From: Fen-1359 sp963710355
GTDB taxonomy: Bacteria > Planctomycetota > Phycisphaerae > Sedimentisphaerales > Anaerobacaceae
Assembly: GCA_963710355.1 (NCBI GenBank)
Contig: CAVPZU010000003.1
Coordinates: forward strand, 1,104,203-1,168,202
Direction of reading: 5' to 3'
DNA: 64,000 nt
A model generated the notes under the pieces. That model did not search any database. It saw nothing but the letters and a program-made list of their open reading frames with translations, and had not been told where the DNA came from. A program made the position numbers and the translations under genes. Shown piece by piece: positions 46,726 to 55,611 of the stretch. How positions within the stretch are numbered: position 1 is the stretch's first letter; each line of letters opens with the position of its first letter.

Positions 46726-47866
46726 ATGAAAACCTTAAAAAGAAAACCACGCTCAGACAAATTTCCCCTTACATTTCATCCAACGGGACAATACTGTAAG
46801 AAGATTAAAGGAAAAATGTATTACTTTGGTTCTGACAAGAAAGAGGCGATACAAAGATATTTTGGATCAGACAACATATTTACGCGGATGTCAAGACAAT
46901 TTGCAAAAACCAACAGACGATAATATGACACTAAAACGTCTCTGCGGTATGTGTTTGAAGTATCAGTATTCAAAGCTTCAGGCCGATGATCTTACTGCTA
47001 AGCACCACAATGAACAAATCGGCAGCCTTAACAAGTTAATGGCTTTTCTGGGTCAGAATCGTAAAGTCAAAAGCATATCAACCCTGGATTTACAGAACTA
47101 CAAAAGAAAGCTCCAGAAAAGTTATGGCTCAGTCTGCAGATTGAATTTGCATATAAGCATAATGAAGGCTTTATTTCACTGGGCCAGAAAAAATGATATT
47201 CTTGAGGACATCCCCAATATTGATGCGATCTCAAGAGGCAAAATAATCCATCAGGAAAGATTCACATTTAATTCAGAACAGATAAACAAGTTGTTATCTT
47301 TGGCTGATGTAAAGATGAGAGCCATGATATGGCTTGGATTAAACTGTGGTTTTGGATGTACAGATTGTTCAGAACTTCAGTGGGCTGATTTGGATCTTAT
47401 CAATGCCGGGGTAAGGCTGCCAAGGAGAAAAACAGGTATTTCCAGGGATTTGCCACTATGGCCTGAAACTGTTGAAGCACTTGAAAAGATTCCCAGGACA
47501 GGTAAGCTTGTTTTCTGTACTTCAAGGGGTAATCCATATATACAGACGCTCTTAAAGACTAATGGTAGCGGCAACGGGAAATATACAACTTTAAATACAA
47601 TAACGACAAATTTTTCTAGGTTGCTTAAAAAGTCTGGTTTTGATGTTCCCAAAGGAACGGGTTTCTATGCACTGCGAAGGACTGCTGCCACTATTGCTGC
47701 CAGGTCAGGTGATCCGTTTGCTGTTCAACGGCTTCTTGGCCATGCAGATTTACAAATGGCAACAAGATATGTGCAGGATGTTTCAGAACAAACCGATAGA
47801 GTGATTGAAAATAGCAGGATTTATGTTTGTCAGAATAATAATTGGCACAACCAAAAACCTCTGTAG
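46726..47866 (+). CDS. Tyrosine recombinase/integrase, frame-broken, atypical box I
   Basis: ATG 46726 lies behind AAGGAGGAAGG. The N-terminus (MKTLKRKPRSDKFPLTFHPT) leads into a SAM-like core-binding domain. An extra T near 46860 shifts the frame (AIQRY/LDQTTYLRG). The catalytic domain has LRRTAATIAARSGDPFAVQR, then LLGHADLQMATRYV with the Tyr. At the first catalytic position, where most integrases have Arg in T-G-x-R, it reads NCGFGCTDCSEL. This form is known, as I recall, from planctomycete integrases. Joined it is about 379 residues. Its 3' part is duplicated at 33487. Confidence 0.85.
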
Positions 47867-48051
47867 TTATCTGTAGTCTATCAACCATATAACGTTCAAA
47901 ACTGGGAACGCGGCCGCACACTACCTGCCGTTTGCCATCTGCCAAGGCTAATCGAATTTCTGGGGTATGCCCCTTTGAAATCCGGCAAAAAAGCCGATTA
48001 ACACAGAAATTCGGAACATGATCCGAGCCCTTTTTGCCATATCCTACCAAA
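47590..48051 (+). repeat. Right direct repeat (integrase end plus HTH remnant)
   Basis: Counterpart of 33487-33955 in the same orientation, covering the last roughly 90 codons of the integrase and the HTH remnant. The integrase part is the better conserved half. Similarity fades after TTTTTGCCATATC. Confidence 0.8.
47882..48001 (+). pseudogene. HTH-domain remnant, right copy
   Basis: Reads PYNVQNWERGRTLPAVCHLP and then RLIEFLGYAPLKSGKKAD before a stop. The pattern WERGRTLP...LIEFLGY is that of a helix-turn-helix protein. No start precedes it, and the gap between the integrase and the next gene (47867-48179) holds nothing else I can support. Confidence 0.5.
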
Positions 48052-48179
48052 AGCAGAAGGAGTCTCTATTAACTGGCCTTCTTAGATATGTTCTTTTTCT
48101 TTAAAATCGATAGCTTCCAGTTCGTCAATCTCGAATATTATAGACAGCCGCCTATTTCATTAATTTGCTGTTTGCCTGC

Positions 48180-50763
48180 TTATATAAAGAAGCAGATGAC
48201 TTTTTGGGACAAGATATCAAAGACTATCTGCAGCTGCTCCCCTTCGATGTCGCAGACCTTAATTACATTGTCGTATTTTCTGCCTCCCGGCAGGAGGGCG
48301 TCCAACAAATTAGGCATTTGGGAAAATCTGGTCTTATTGAATATAACGGTTTCCTTCTGCGGAAAGATAGCCACGTAAAAAATATCGGTTTCGACAAGGT
48401 CCCTGAAGAAGTGCGTGCCGAAGGAAAGCTCGGGCATCAGGTTGCCGCCTTCATAAGCAACTTCCGAAAGGACGGTTATATTATTTATCTCCGAAAAAGT
48501 GACGGGCACACCGAGGCTCGGTATTGTTGTTCCCCACCTGCCGGGCCCAATCAGCAGCGTCGGCGTGGATTCCCTGCTGGTTATCTGTCTATTGAGCCTG
48601 CCGACCATTCGGGCTATATCGTACTTTTGCGGCAGGTTCAGCTCCGATGTAGGCCGCAGGTTCGATGTAAATGATTCTTTTTATAGTTTGCCAGATACTG
48701 CCGCCCATTGTGTATCCGCAGGATTCGAAAAGTATTTTCTTTTTTTCAATATTTTTCGGAACCTGAACATTTGCCCGCAGTCCCTTGGTTTGCAAAGGTC
48801 TGCACTGCACAAGATTAATCTTGAATCTGTCATCTTTTATAAAGTTGGTTGTGAATTCTATGTCAACAGGGTATTGATAATAACTTTCGAGCGTTTTGAG
48901 CATTTTCTGCATAAGGGCGGTATAATCAGTTTTTGCGAGGAGTTTATCGAATGTTATCGTCCAGGCATGCTCGGCTTTCATACCCAGCTCCTTCATTTTC
49001 TTTTCCGCTTCATAATCAGGAGTGGCTACCAAGTCCAGTTTCAGGTCGAGTTCTTCATTGAACAGGTCAAGGACATTAACCGTTCTGAGGTTGTTTTCTT
49101 TTGTGTCGAGCAGGTCGGCATTTTTCTGAGAAAATCTTTTGATGTCCTCCTTGTCGGAGTAAGGGTGTAGCCGCGGCTGGTCTAGGGCAATTATCTGCGG
49201 GTAATCATCTTCGACCCGCTCAACGGCTCTGGTTCCCAGTCCGAAGACTAATCTTAACATACCGGCCTTCGGGTCGAGAGACGGCTTCCAGACAAACGCA
49301 TTATAAGAAGTTCCGACACCTGCGACGTCAGGAAAGAAATAGTATTTTTTGTATGAGCCCGATACCCGCTGAACCAGCAGGGCCATTTGTTCATCCTGCT
49401 GGTCGAGTCCTCTCTGCAAACGGTAAGTTAGCGCATCTTCGTCCATAGTGCTGGCGTAAATTCTGCGGACGGCGGTTTCAAATTCATTATAGCGTTGCTG
49501 GGGGTCGCCCTGATTGACGAGGAAAATACTTTCATACTTGCCGGCAAAGGCGTTCCCAAAGGAATCTTCCAAAAGACTGCTCGAACGCACAATAATCGGG
49601 GACTGGCCAAAATATTCTATCATTTCCTGAAAACGTTCGCGAATTTCATCCGGAAATTTTCCTTTGAGCATATTTTCCTTCATTTGAGGAGCTGCTTTGA
49701 AATAACCATCTTTAGTTTTCTGCTCCATAAGCAGCTTCCACCAGCCGTTTTCGACGATGTAGCTGTAAAAGACGTCCGAGCCGATGTAAAAAGAATCGTG
49801 CGTCTCGAGGTATTGTTTCCAGTCGAAAGACTTATCTGCCAGAAGGATGTTTTGCGCCAGGAGCATACCTGCCGCCTTTCCGCCTATGAAGCCGCTTCCG
49901 ATTAGTCTGCTTTTGATATTGAGCAGATTTTCGAGCGTGAAGCTGTTTTCCGCCAGAGCCAGCATTCTTTTTTCGCGTCCAATCATTATTTTGCAAAGCT
50001 GCCTGACGGTTTCCTCAACTTCTTCCGAATCGACAGATTGCTCCTGCAGTTTCTCGGCTCCCATAAAAAGACGGTCCCAGTAATCGAGGCTTCTTGCGGA
50101 ACCGTCGAGCCCTTTTTCGGAGATGTGCGAAAACAATTTAGCCGCATCCACACTGCTTATGACAGGCGAAAATTTTTCTCCCTGTCGCAGATGAGGAAGA
50201 AACATTACAGGCGAATAGCGGTTCCAGACTTTCAGGGGGTGGACGTAAAAGTTGCCTTCAAAACTGTAGATATCCAGCAGCGACTGGGTGGTTTCGCGGA
50301 TGCGTGCGACAGTTTTAAACGAATGATTTCGCCGCAGGAGGGCAAAGTAGGCGATTGTTTCGAGTTCAAAAAGGTAGGGGCAGGTAATCATAAAGAAGTT
50401 GCCTATCATCAGGTCCGTTGCCCAGGCGCTCAACAGGTCGCTGAGGCAGTCGAACACATAATAAGTTCCCGCACCTTCTGCGGCGATTATCGTGTGAACC
50501 TGTTTGGAGAAGGTTTCGAAGCCGCTTTCGGCATCAAGGTGATAAACAGTGACGCCGGCCTGCACCTCAATGAGGGGTTTGTGGTCGGCGAATCTCATAT
50601 AAATAATTTTTTTGCCGTCTCTTACGGCTGCACCGACAAAAGGAGCAACAAACTCTTTGAAATCATCAATAGAATCGACCTGCCAGACGACGTTGTCGCC
50701 TTTTCTCAAACCGCACAGTATTTGGTCGAGGCCGTTGAGGCCTGTAGTTGGCGAGACAACCAT
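48180..50763 (-). CDS. KaiC-like / PEP-pyruvate-binding ATP-grasp protein, frame-broken
   Basis: Cytoplasmic protein of about 861 residues. The first 200 residues resemble a KaiC/RecA-like domain (TTGLNGLDQILCGLRKGDNV), but the Walker A loop is replaced by VDSIDDFKEF. The centre resembles the ATP-grasp domain of PEP synthase: SPIIVRSSSLLEDSFGNAFA and LVQRVSGS. The phosphohistidine and PEP-utilising domains are absent, so it should not be a full PEP synthase. The frame breaks near 48600, after which MVGRLNRQI and LLIGPGRWGTT follow. It starts 3 bases after the NifA-like gene and is probably translated with it. The function is unknown; a regulatory kinase-like role is an inference. Confidence 0.75.
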
Positions 50764-50766
50764 AAA

Positions 50767-52345
50767 TCACTCCTGCTTTGTGATATACCGTTTGTAATTA
50801 ATCCCTAAACTGCTGACTTTATATCTTATTATTCGAGCGGTGGTGCCCAACTGGCGTGCTGCGGCGGCGAGGTTTCCGTTCGTGCGTTTTAAGGCATCTA
50901 CAATCAAATCGCGCTCAAAAAGATTGACCCTGTCTTCTATCGAGCCTGTGATGACTGTGCCGGACGCCTCGGACGTCTGCAGTGTGGGAGGGAGATGATG
51001 GCCATGTATGACACCATCGGTGCTGAGCAAAACAGCCCTCTCAATGCAGTTTTCCAGCTCACGGACGTTGCCCGGCCAGTGGTAAGAGACCATCATATTA
51101 ATTGCGGTTGTGCTGATTCGTCTGACGTTTTTGTTCATTTTTTTGGAGTATAATTCTACAAAATGGTCTGCCAGCAGGAGGATATCGTCCCTGTGTTCCC
51201 GAAGCGGAGGCAGAAAAACAGGAAATACATTTATGCGGTAATAAAGGTCTTGCCGGAAGGTTCCATCCTCAACAGCTTTTTCAAGATTGCGGTTGGTGGC
51301 GGTGACAATTCTTGCGTTTGTTTTGAGGGTCCGGTTGCTGCCCACACGTTCAAACTGGCGTTCCTGAAGAACTCGAAGCAGTTTAACCTGTGTAGCGGGT
51401 GAAAAATCACCTACCTCATCGAGAAACAGGGTTCCGCCGTCAGCCTCTTCAATGCGCCCTATGCGGCTTTGGATTGCTCCCGTAAAGGCGCCTTTTTCGT
51501 GACCGAAAAGCTCGCTCTCAAGCAAATTTTCATTAAGAGCGGCACAGCTGACCTTAACAAAAGGTCCTTTGGCCCTGGCGCTGGAGTAGTGAATGGCGTG
51601 GGCAACAAGCTCCTTGCCTGTTCCCGACTCGCCGCGAATAAGGACGGTCGTGTCGCTGCCGGCTACCTGATGAATCTGGCGGTAGACGTCGCGCATTGCA
51701 CCGGAGTTGCCGATAATATTTTCCGGACGAAACTTGTCCTCAAGCTCATAACGCAATCGCAGATTTTCATTTTCGAGCTCATGCAGTTTGGCGGTTTCTT
51801 CGCGTCTGATTCTGACGTCGTTGGCAATCATACTGGCAACGATACTAAGAACCCGCATATCCTCTTCAAGGGACACCGCCTTATTGAACTGGCGGTCTAT
51901 GGAAATTGCTCCGATGACCTCATCACCGATTGTGATTGGCACGCAGATAAAGCTGATTTCCTCCTTTGTGATATTCCATCGTTCAAAGCGATTGAGGAAA
52001 AGTGGCTCTTCTGAAACCTTCGGAACAATCATTGGTTTGCCGGTTTGCATCACACGGCCTGTGACGCCTTCACCCAGACGGTATCGGATTTTTCGCCTTT
52101 GCTCCTCGGAAAAGTTATGGACGGCTTCAATGATTATTTCCTTGCCGTCCGGCGCCAATAATGTGATAGCGCCCCTGTTCATTTCCAGTTCGCTGTCGAG
52201 CGTATTGAGGACATCGGTAAGAGTCTGGCTCTGCGGTGTCCCTGCGGCGAGGATTTCGGCTGATTTTGTAAAGTGTGCCAAGTTCATTAAGGTGCCGAGT
52301 GCCAGCTGTTTGGTAGCTTTCTAATTTTAAGTCGTTTTGTTTCAC
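50767..52345 (-). CDS. Sigma-54-dependent activator, NifA/NtrC type, frame-broken near the start
   Basis: Enhancer-binding activator that remodels sigma-54 RNA polymerase. A GAF domain spans about residues 25-180 (GEGVTGRVMQTGKPMIVP). The AAA+ domain has Walker A GESGTGKE, GAFTGA and LFLDEVGDFSP. The C-terminal Fis-type HTH is LAAAARQLGTTARIIRYK. An intact frame starts at ATG 52287, but GTG 52345 (behind AAGGTG) gives a better NifA-like start, LNELGTLYKIS. This joins KSAEILAAGTP if a frame break near 52265 is accepted. It is divergent from two sigma-54-type promoters that it probably controls. Confidence 0.9.
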
Positions 52346-52378
52346 GGTTTAGGCACCTTAATATAAGCAGCCATATAT

Positions 52379-52390
52379 TACATAAATGTA
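52379..52390. promoter_or_regulatory. Candidate activator-binding site 1 (TACA-N4-TGTA)
   Basis: TACATAAATGTA is a 4+4 inverted repeat about 300 bases before the sigma-54 promoter and close to the activator gene, where it could also serve autoregulation. Confidence 0.4.
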
Positions 52391-52589
52391 GCATAATACT
52401 AATAATTTGACAAGTATACAATAGTAGCAAAATTATTTTACAGTCAGCCGTTATTGTCTTTAACCCATTGTCATATATAGACTTAAGTTTATCAAAAAAT
52501 TCATTGTTTTCCTGCTAATAATTATTATTCAACAGAGCAGGAATTATAATGAAATGGAGATAAAATTGTTGTTTTTGATGGCATTGAGC

Positions 52590-52601
52590 TACAAAAATGT
52601 C
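52590..52601. promoter_or_regulatory. Candidate activator-binding site 2
   Basis: TACAAAAATGTC lies about 90 bases upstream of the sigma-54 promoter, a normal enhancer distance. Related motifs precede the second amt gene. Confidence 0.5.
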
Positions 52602-52689
52602 GCATTAAAGCATCAAGGACAATTCAACAGAAGCTCCTTATCATCTTGCCAGATAAAGACTTATGAAATTGCATAATAAATAATTTTGT

Positions 52690-52705
52690 TGGCACGGCCT
52701 TTGCA
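52690..52705 (+). promoter_or_regulatory. Sigma-54 promoter upstream of the OMP-amt-PII genes
   Basis: TGGCACGGCCTTTGCA is a full match to TGGCACR-N4-TTGCW, with correctly spaced GG (-24) and GC (-12). The start codon of the outer-membrane protein is 54 bases downstream. Confidence 0.9.
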
Positions 52706-52758
52706 ATTATAAGCATATCTGAAAACTTTATAACTATATTAGATAAAAGATGTGACCT

Positions 52759-53517
52759 ATGGTAAGAAAAAGGCTGTTATTGGTATTGATGATTGGGATT
52801 GGCATACTGACTTGTGCGGGAACTTATGCCTCTGATGCGATTAAGTGCACGATTTCGACTGATTTCTACAGCAAATATATCTGGCGTGGACAGAACGTAA
52901 GCGACAGAGCGGTTTTTGAGCCTACCATAGCCCTCAAAAAATACGGTTTTACAGGATTCGTGTGGGGAAATATGGATCTGACGAACCAAACCGACCATTG
53001 TCATGAGTTTATCGAGATGGATTATGTTTTGGATTATACGGCACCGGTGCCGGATATGAACGTCTTGTCTTTCTCTGTCGGCACTATTTATTATGACTTC
53101 CCGAATACCGCTTACAAACCAACAACGGAAATCTACGGGGGGCTGAGCCTGGCTGTGCCGCTGTCGCCGTTCATAAAGATATACCGCGATGTCGATGAGG
53201 CCAAAAGCACCTATATACAGGCCGGCGTGGGGCATACCATAGATAAGCTGGCAATTATAAACGACGACTGTTATTGCGGCTTGCGGCTCGGGTGCAGTCT
53301 CGCTTACGGAAACTCACAGTACAACAAGTTTTATTTCGCATCTGCTGGCGGAAAACTCAATGACCTGAATATCTCGCTGGCGATACCGTTTTGTTACAAA
53401 AGCTGGACTATTACACCGAGCGTTTACTATTCAATGATGGTCGACAGCGATATTCGCTCGGCAACCGCCAGAAGCGACAACCTGTGGGGCGGAGTAAGTA
53501 TATCGAGGAGTTTTTGA
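52759..53517 (+). CDS. Outer-membrane beta-barrel protein (Gcw_chp/TIGR02001-like)
   Basis: 252 residues with a signal peptide of about 24 residues. The mature start KCTISTDFYSKYIWRGQNVS resembles the S.dYvwRG.s motif of the Gcw_chp family. Alternating hydrophobic strands run to a terminal Phe (SISRSF), typical of outer-membrane barrels. It lies between a sigma-54 promoter and amt, so it probably takes part in nitrogen-source uptake, perhaps as a channel. The substrate is unknown. Confidence 0.75.
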   Translation: MVRKRLLLVLMIGIGILTCAGTYASDAIKCTISTDFYSKYIWRGQNVSDRAVFEPTIALKKYGFTGFVWGNMDLTNQTDHCHEFIEMDYVLDYTAPVPDMNVLSFSVGTIYYDFPNTAYKPTTEIYGGLSLAVPLSPFIKIYRDVDEAKSTYIQAGVGHTIDKLAIINDDCYCGLRLGCSLAYGNSQYNKFYFASAGGKLNDLNISLAIPFCYKSWTITPSVYYSMMVDSDIRSATARSDNLWGGVSISRSF

Positions 53518-53560
53518 TTTATTGTGCGATGTAGCGAAACAAAAACAAGGAGAATTTGCG

Positions 53561-54904
53561 ATGAAAAAACTGTTGATTATTTTGGTTGTGTCGTGTATTC
53601 CGGCGACGGTCGTATTCGGCGAATCCGGAGCAGCTCAATCACAACAGGCCGCAGTCACCACACCCGCCGCACCAAAGGTTGACAGCGGCGATACGGCGTG
53701 GGTGCTTGTATCTGCGGCGCTTGTGATGCTTATGACGCCGGGGCTGGCGTTCTTTTACGGCGGGCTGGTCAGACGAAAAAATATGCTCGGCATCCTGATG
53801 CAGTGCTTCATAATACTGGCCGCTCTGAGTCTGCAATGGGTTTTAATTGGATACAGTTTATCCTTTTCACCGGGAAACTCTTTTATCGGCGGTCTGAAAT
53901 GGTTCGCATTGAAGGGCGTCGGCTTCGACCCGTATCCCGATTATTCTGCCACGATTCCGCATCAGGCGTTTATGATTTTTCAGGCGATGTTTGCCGTAAT
54001 TACACCAGCACTTATTATTGGTGCGTTTGCCGAGAGGATGAAATTTTCAGCCTTTCTTATCTTCACACTGCTGTGGGCAACATTTGTGTATGACCCGCTT
54101 GCACATATGGTATGGGGAGTTGGCGGCTGGCTGAGGAATCTGGGGGCGTTGGATTTTGCCGGTGGAACGGTCGTCCATATCAATGCAGGACTCGCTGCAT
54201 TGGCAACAGCAATTATCATTGGCAAAAGGAAGGGCTATTGTCATAATCCCACTCCGCCTCATAACCTGCCCTTCAGCGTCCTCGGTGCTGCGATGCTCTG
54301 GTTCGGGTGGTTCGGATTTAACGCTGGCAGTGCACTGGGTGCAAACGGCTTGGCTGTTAATGCCTTTGTTGTTACCAACACTGCTACCGCAGCGGCAGCA
54401 CTGTCTTGGGCATCACTGGATTGGATATTCAATGGAAAGCCAACGATGCTCGGCACAATCAGCGGTGCCGTTGCAGGACTTGTAGCCATCACTCCGGCTG
54501 CGGGTTTCGTCGGCATAGGCGGCGCAATTGCAATTGGCTTACTGGTGAGCGTATTTTGTTTTATCGCCATCAGTTTTATTAAGCACAAATTCGGTTACGA
54601 TGACTCGCTCGACGCCTTCGGTATTCACGGCATCGGCGGCATCTGGGGAGCTCTCGCAACAGGATTATTTGCCTCGAAGCTTATCAACCCTCAAGGCGCA
54701 GATGGTTTATTTTTCGGAAATTCAAAACAGCTTTTGATACAACTTGTTGCGGTTGGTACAACAATAGTTTACACGTTTATTGCTACTTTTATTCTCTATA
54801 AATTGGTGGATGCGATAATCGGTGTGCGGGTTGTCGAAGAAGAAGAGGCTATGGGGCTTGACCTTACCCAGCACAACGAACGGGCTTATACAATGTTGGA
54901 ATAA
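53561..54904 (+). CDS. amt: Ammonium transporter, copy 1
   Basis: Channel protein for ammonium. ATG 53561 lies behind AAGGAGA and opens a cleavable signal (MKKLLIILVVSCIPATVVFG). The mature protein has about 11 membrane helices. Family motifs are DTAWVLVSAALVMLMTPGLA, FYGGLVRRKN, FAGGTVVHINAG (with the pore-side His) and DDSLDAFGIHGIGGIWGAL (second His). Length is 447 residues. A PII gene follows 39 bases later, the conserved amtB-glnK pairing that lets PII block the channel. It shares identical DNA tracts with the second copy. Confidence 0.95.
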   Translation: MKKLLIILVVSCIPATVVFGESGAAQSQQAAVTTPAAPKVDSGDTAWVLVSAALVMLMTPGLAFFYGGLVRRKNMLGILMQCFIILAALSLQWVLIGYSLSFSPGNSFIGGLKWFALKGVGFDPYPDYSATIPHQAFMIFQAMFAVITPALIIGAFAERMKFSAFLIFTLLWATFVYDPLAHMVWGVGGWLRNLGALDFAGGTVVHINAGLAALATAIIIGKRKGYCHNPTPPHNLPFSVLGAAMLWFGWFGFNAGSALGANGLAVNAFVVTNTATAAAALSWASLDWIFNGKPTMLGTISGAVAGLVAITPAAGFVGIGGAIAIGLLVSVFCFIAISFIKHKFGYDDSLDAFGIHGIGGIWGALATGLFASKLINPQGADGLFFGNSKQLLIQLVAVGTTIVYTFIATFILYKLVDAIIGVRVVEEEEAMGLDLTQHNERAYTMLE

Positions 54905-54943
54905 ATCTTGTCCGCCTTTAGCGGAAATGAAAGGAAATCCGTT

Positions 54944-55285
54944 ATGAAATTGGTAATTGCAATAATTCAGCCGTACAGACTCGAACAGGTAAAGGAAGAA
55001 CTCTACAAAGAAGAGGTTAATCTGATTACCGTCAATGAAGTGCTTGGTCACGGCAGACAAAAAGGAATTACAGAGGTTTATCGCGGATTCAAGGAGACCG
55101 GCAATCTGATGAGGAAAATCCGCCTTGAAATTGCCGTTAATGACAATTTTGTGGAACCGACAATCCGGGCCATTACCAAAGGTGCGCAAACCGGGAAAAT
55201 GGGTGACGGCAAGATTTTTGTGCTGAATCTGGAGGAGTGCATTCGCATTCGCACCGGCGAAAGAGGCGGAGAGGCCATAGGATAA
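54944..55285 (+). CDS. PII nitrogen regulatory protein, copy 1, without Tyr51
   Basis: 113-residue trimeric sensor of ATP/ADP and 2-oxoglutarate. ATG 54944 gives MKLVIAIIQPYRLEQVKEEL. The T-loop reads GRQKGITEVYRGFKETGNLM. Aligned with E. coli GlnB, the uridylylated Tyr51 is Glu here, while Tyr46 is kept. The B-loop TGKMGDGKIFV and C-loop IRTGERG are normal. It probably binds the adjacent Amt and perhaps other targets, but cannot be uridylylated at the standard site. A terminator follows. Confidence 0.92.
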   Translation: MKLVIAIIQPYRLEQVKEELYKEEVNLITVNEVLGHGRQKGITEVYRGFKETGNLMRKIRLEIAVNDNFVEPTIRAITKGAQTGKMGDGKIFVLNLEECIRIRTGERGGEAIG

Positions 55286-55338
55286 CAGGTGACACAGTAA
55301 TAATATAACAGGACTCCGCATGGACCGTTCTGTTAAAA

Positions 55339-55371
55339 GGGCTCTGACCACGGCTGGCAGAGCCCAATTTT
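55339..55371 (+). terminator. Intrinsic terminator after the first amt-PII pair
   Basis: GGGCTCTG pairs with CAGAGCCC (8 bp) across 11 bases, followed by AATTTTAAT. It separates the first nitrogen transcript from the second sigma-54 promoter. Confidence 0.75.
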
Positions 55372-55384
55372 AATACGAAAAAAC

Positions 55385-55396
55385 AACAAAAATGTA
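55385..55396. promoter_or_regulatory. Candidate activator-binding site 3
   Basis: AACAAAAATGTA, about 125 bases upstream of the second sigma-54 promoter; it has the ACA-N4-TGT core. Confidence 0.4.
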
Positions 55397-55415
55397 AATT
55401 TATTTCGGAAGTATT

Positions 55416-55427
55416 TACAAAAATGTA
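55416..55427. promoter_or_regulatory. Candidate activator-binding site 4
   Basis: TACAAAAATGTA is a perfect 4+4 inverted repeat about 92 bases upstream of the second sigma-54 promoter. This spacing is the same as that of site 2 to the first promoter. Confidence 0.55.
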
Positions 55428-55490
55428 GCTTTATTCTCTGACGACTCCATGGCTTTTAGTGTGTGTAACTTCAGCTTACGCAAGACGTTA

Positions 55491-55502
55491 TACAAAAATG
55501 AC
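55491..55502. promoter_or_regulatory. Candidate activator-binding site 5 (weak)
   Basis: TACAAAAATGAC, a half-degenerate version only about 17 bases before the promoter. It may be chance. Confidence 0.25.
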
Positions 55503-55518
55503 TGTTGAAGAGGCACCT

Positions 55519-55534
55519 TGGCACGAAGTTTGCG
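55519..55534 (+). promoter_or_regulatory. Sigma-54 promoter upstream of the second amt-PII pair
   Basis: TGGCACGAAGTTTGCG has the GG and GC dinucleotides at the correct spacing; only the last base departs from TTGCW. The amt start is 78 bases downstream. Confidence 0.85.
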
Positions 55535-55611
55535 ATAGTTATGTAATACAGCCGTTTTACAAAAACACTAAGAAGATTCGTTCAAAGCATTAAATTAAGG
55601 AGCACAGAGAA

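Larger units (their letters stand above)
52346..52758. other. Divergent regulatory region of the nitrogen cluster
   Basis: About 413 AT-rich bases between the activator gene and the outer-membrane protein gene. No coding frame is supported. It holds two TACA-N4-TGTA-like motifs and one consensus sigma-54 promoter, listed separately. Confidence 0.7.

Noticed and set aside
48180..50763. Full phosphoenolpyruvate synthase
   Set aside because: The phosphohistidine and PEP-utilising domains are absent and the N-terminus is KaiC-like.
54722..55351. Minus-strand open frame of 209 codons opposite amt and PII
   Set aside because: Antisense of conserved genes; no homology pattern or translation signal.
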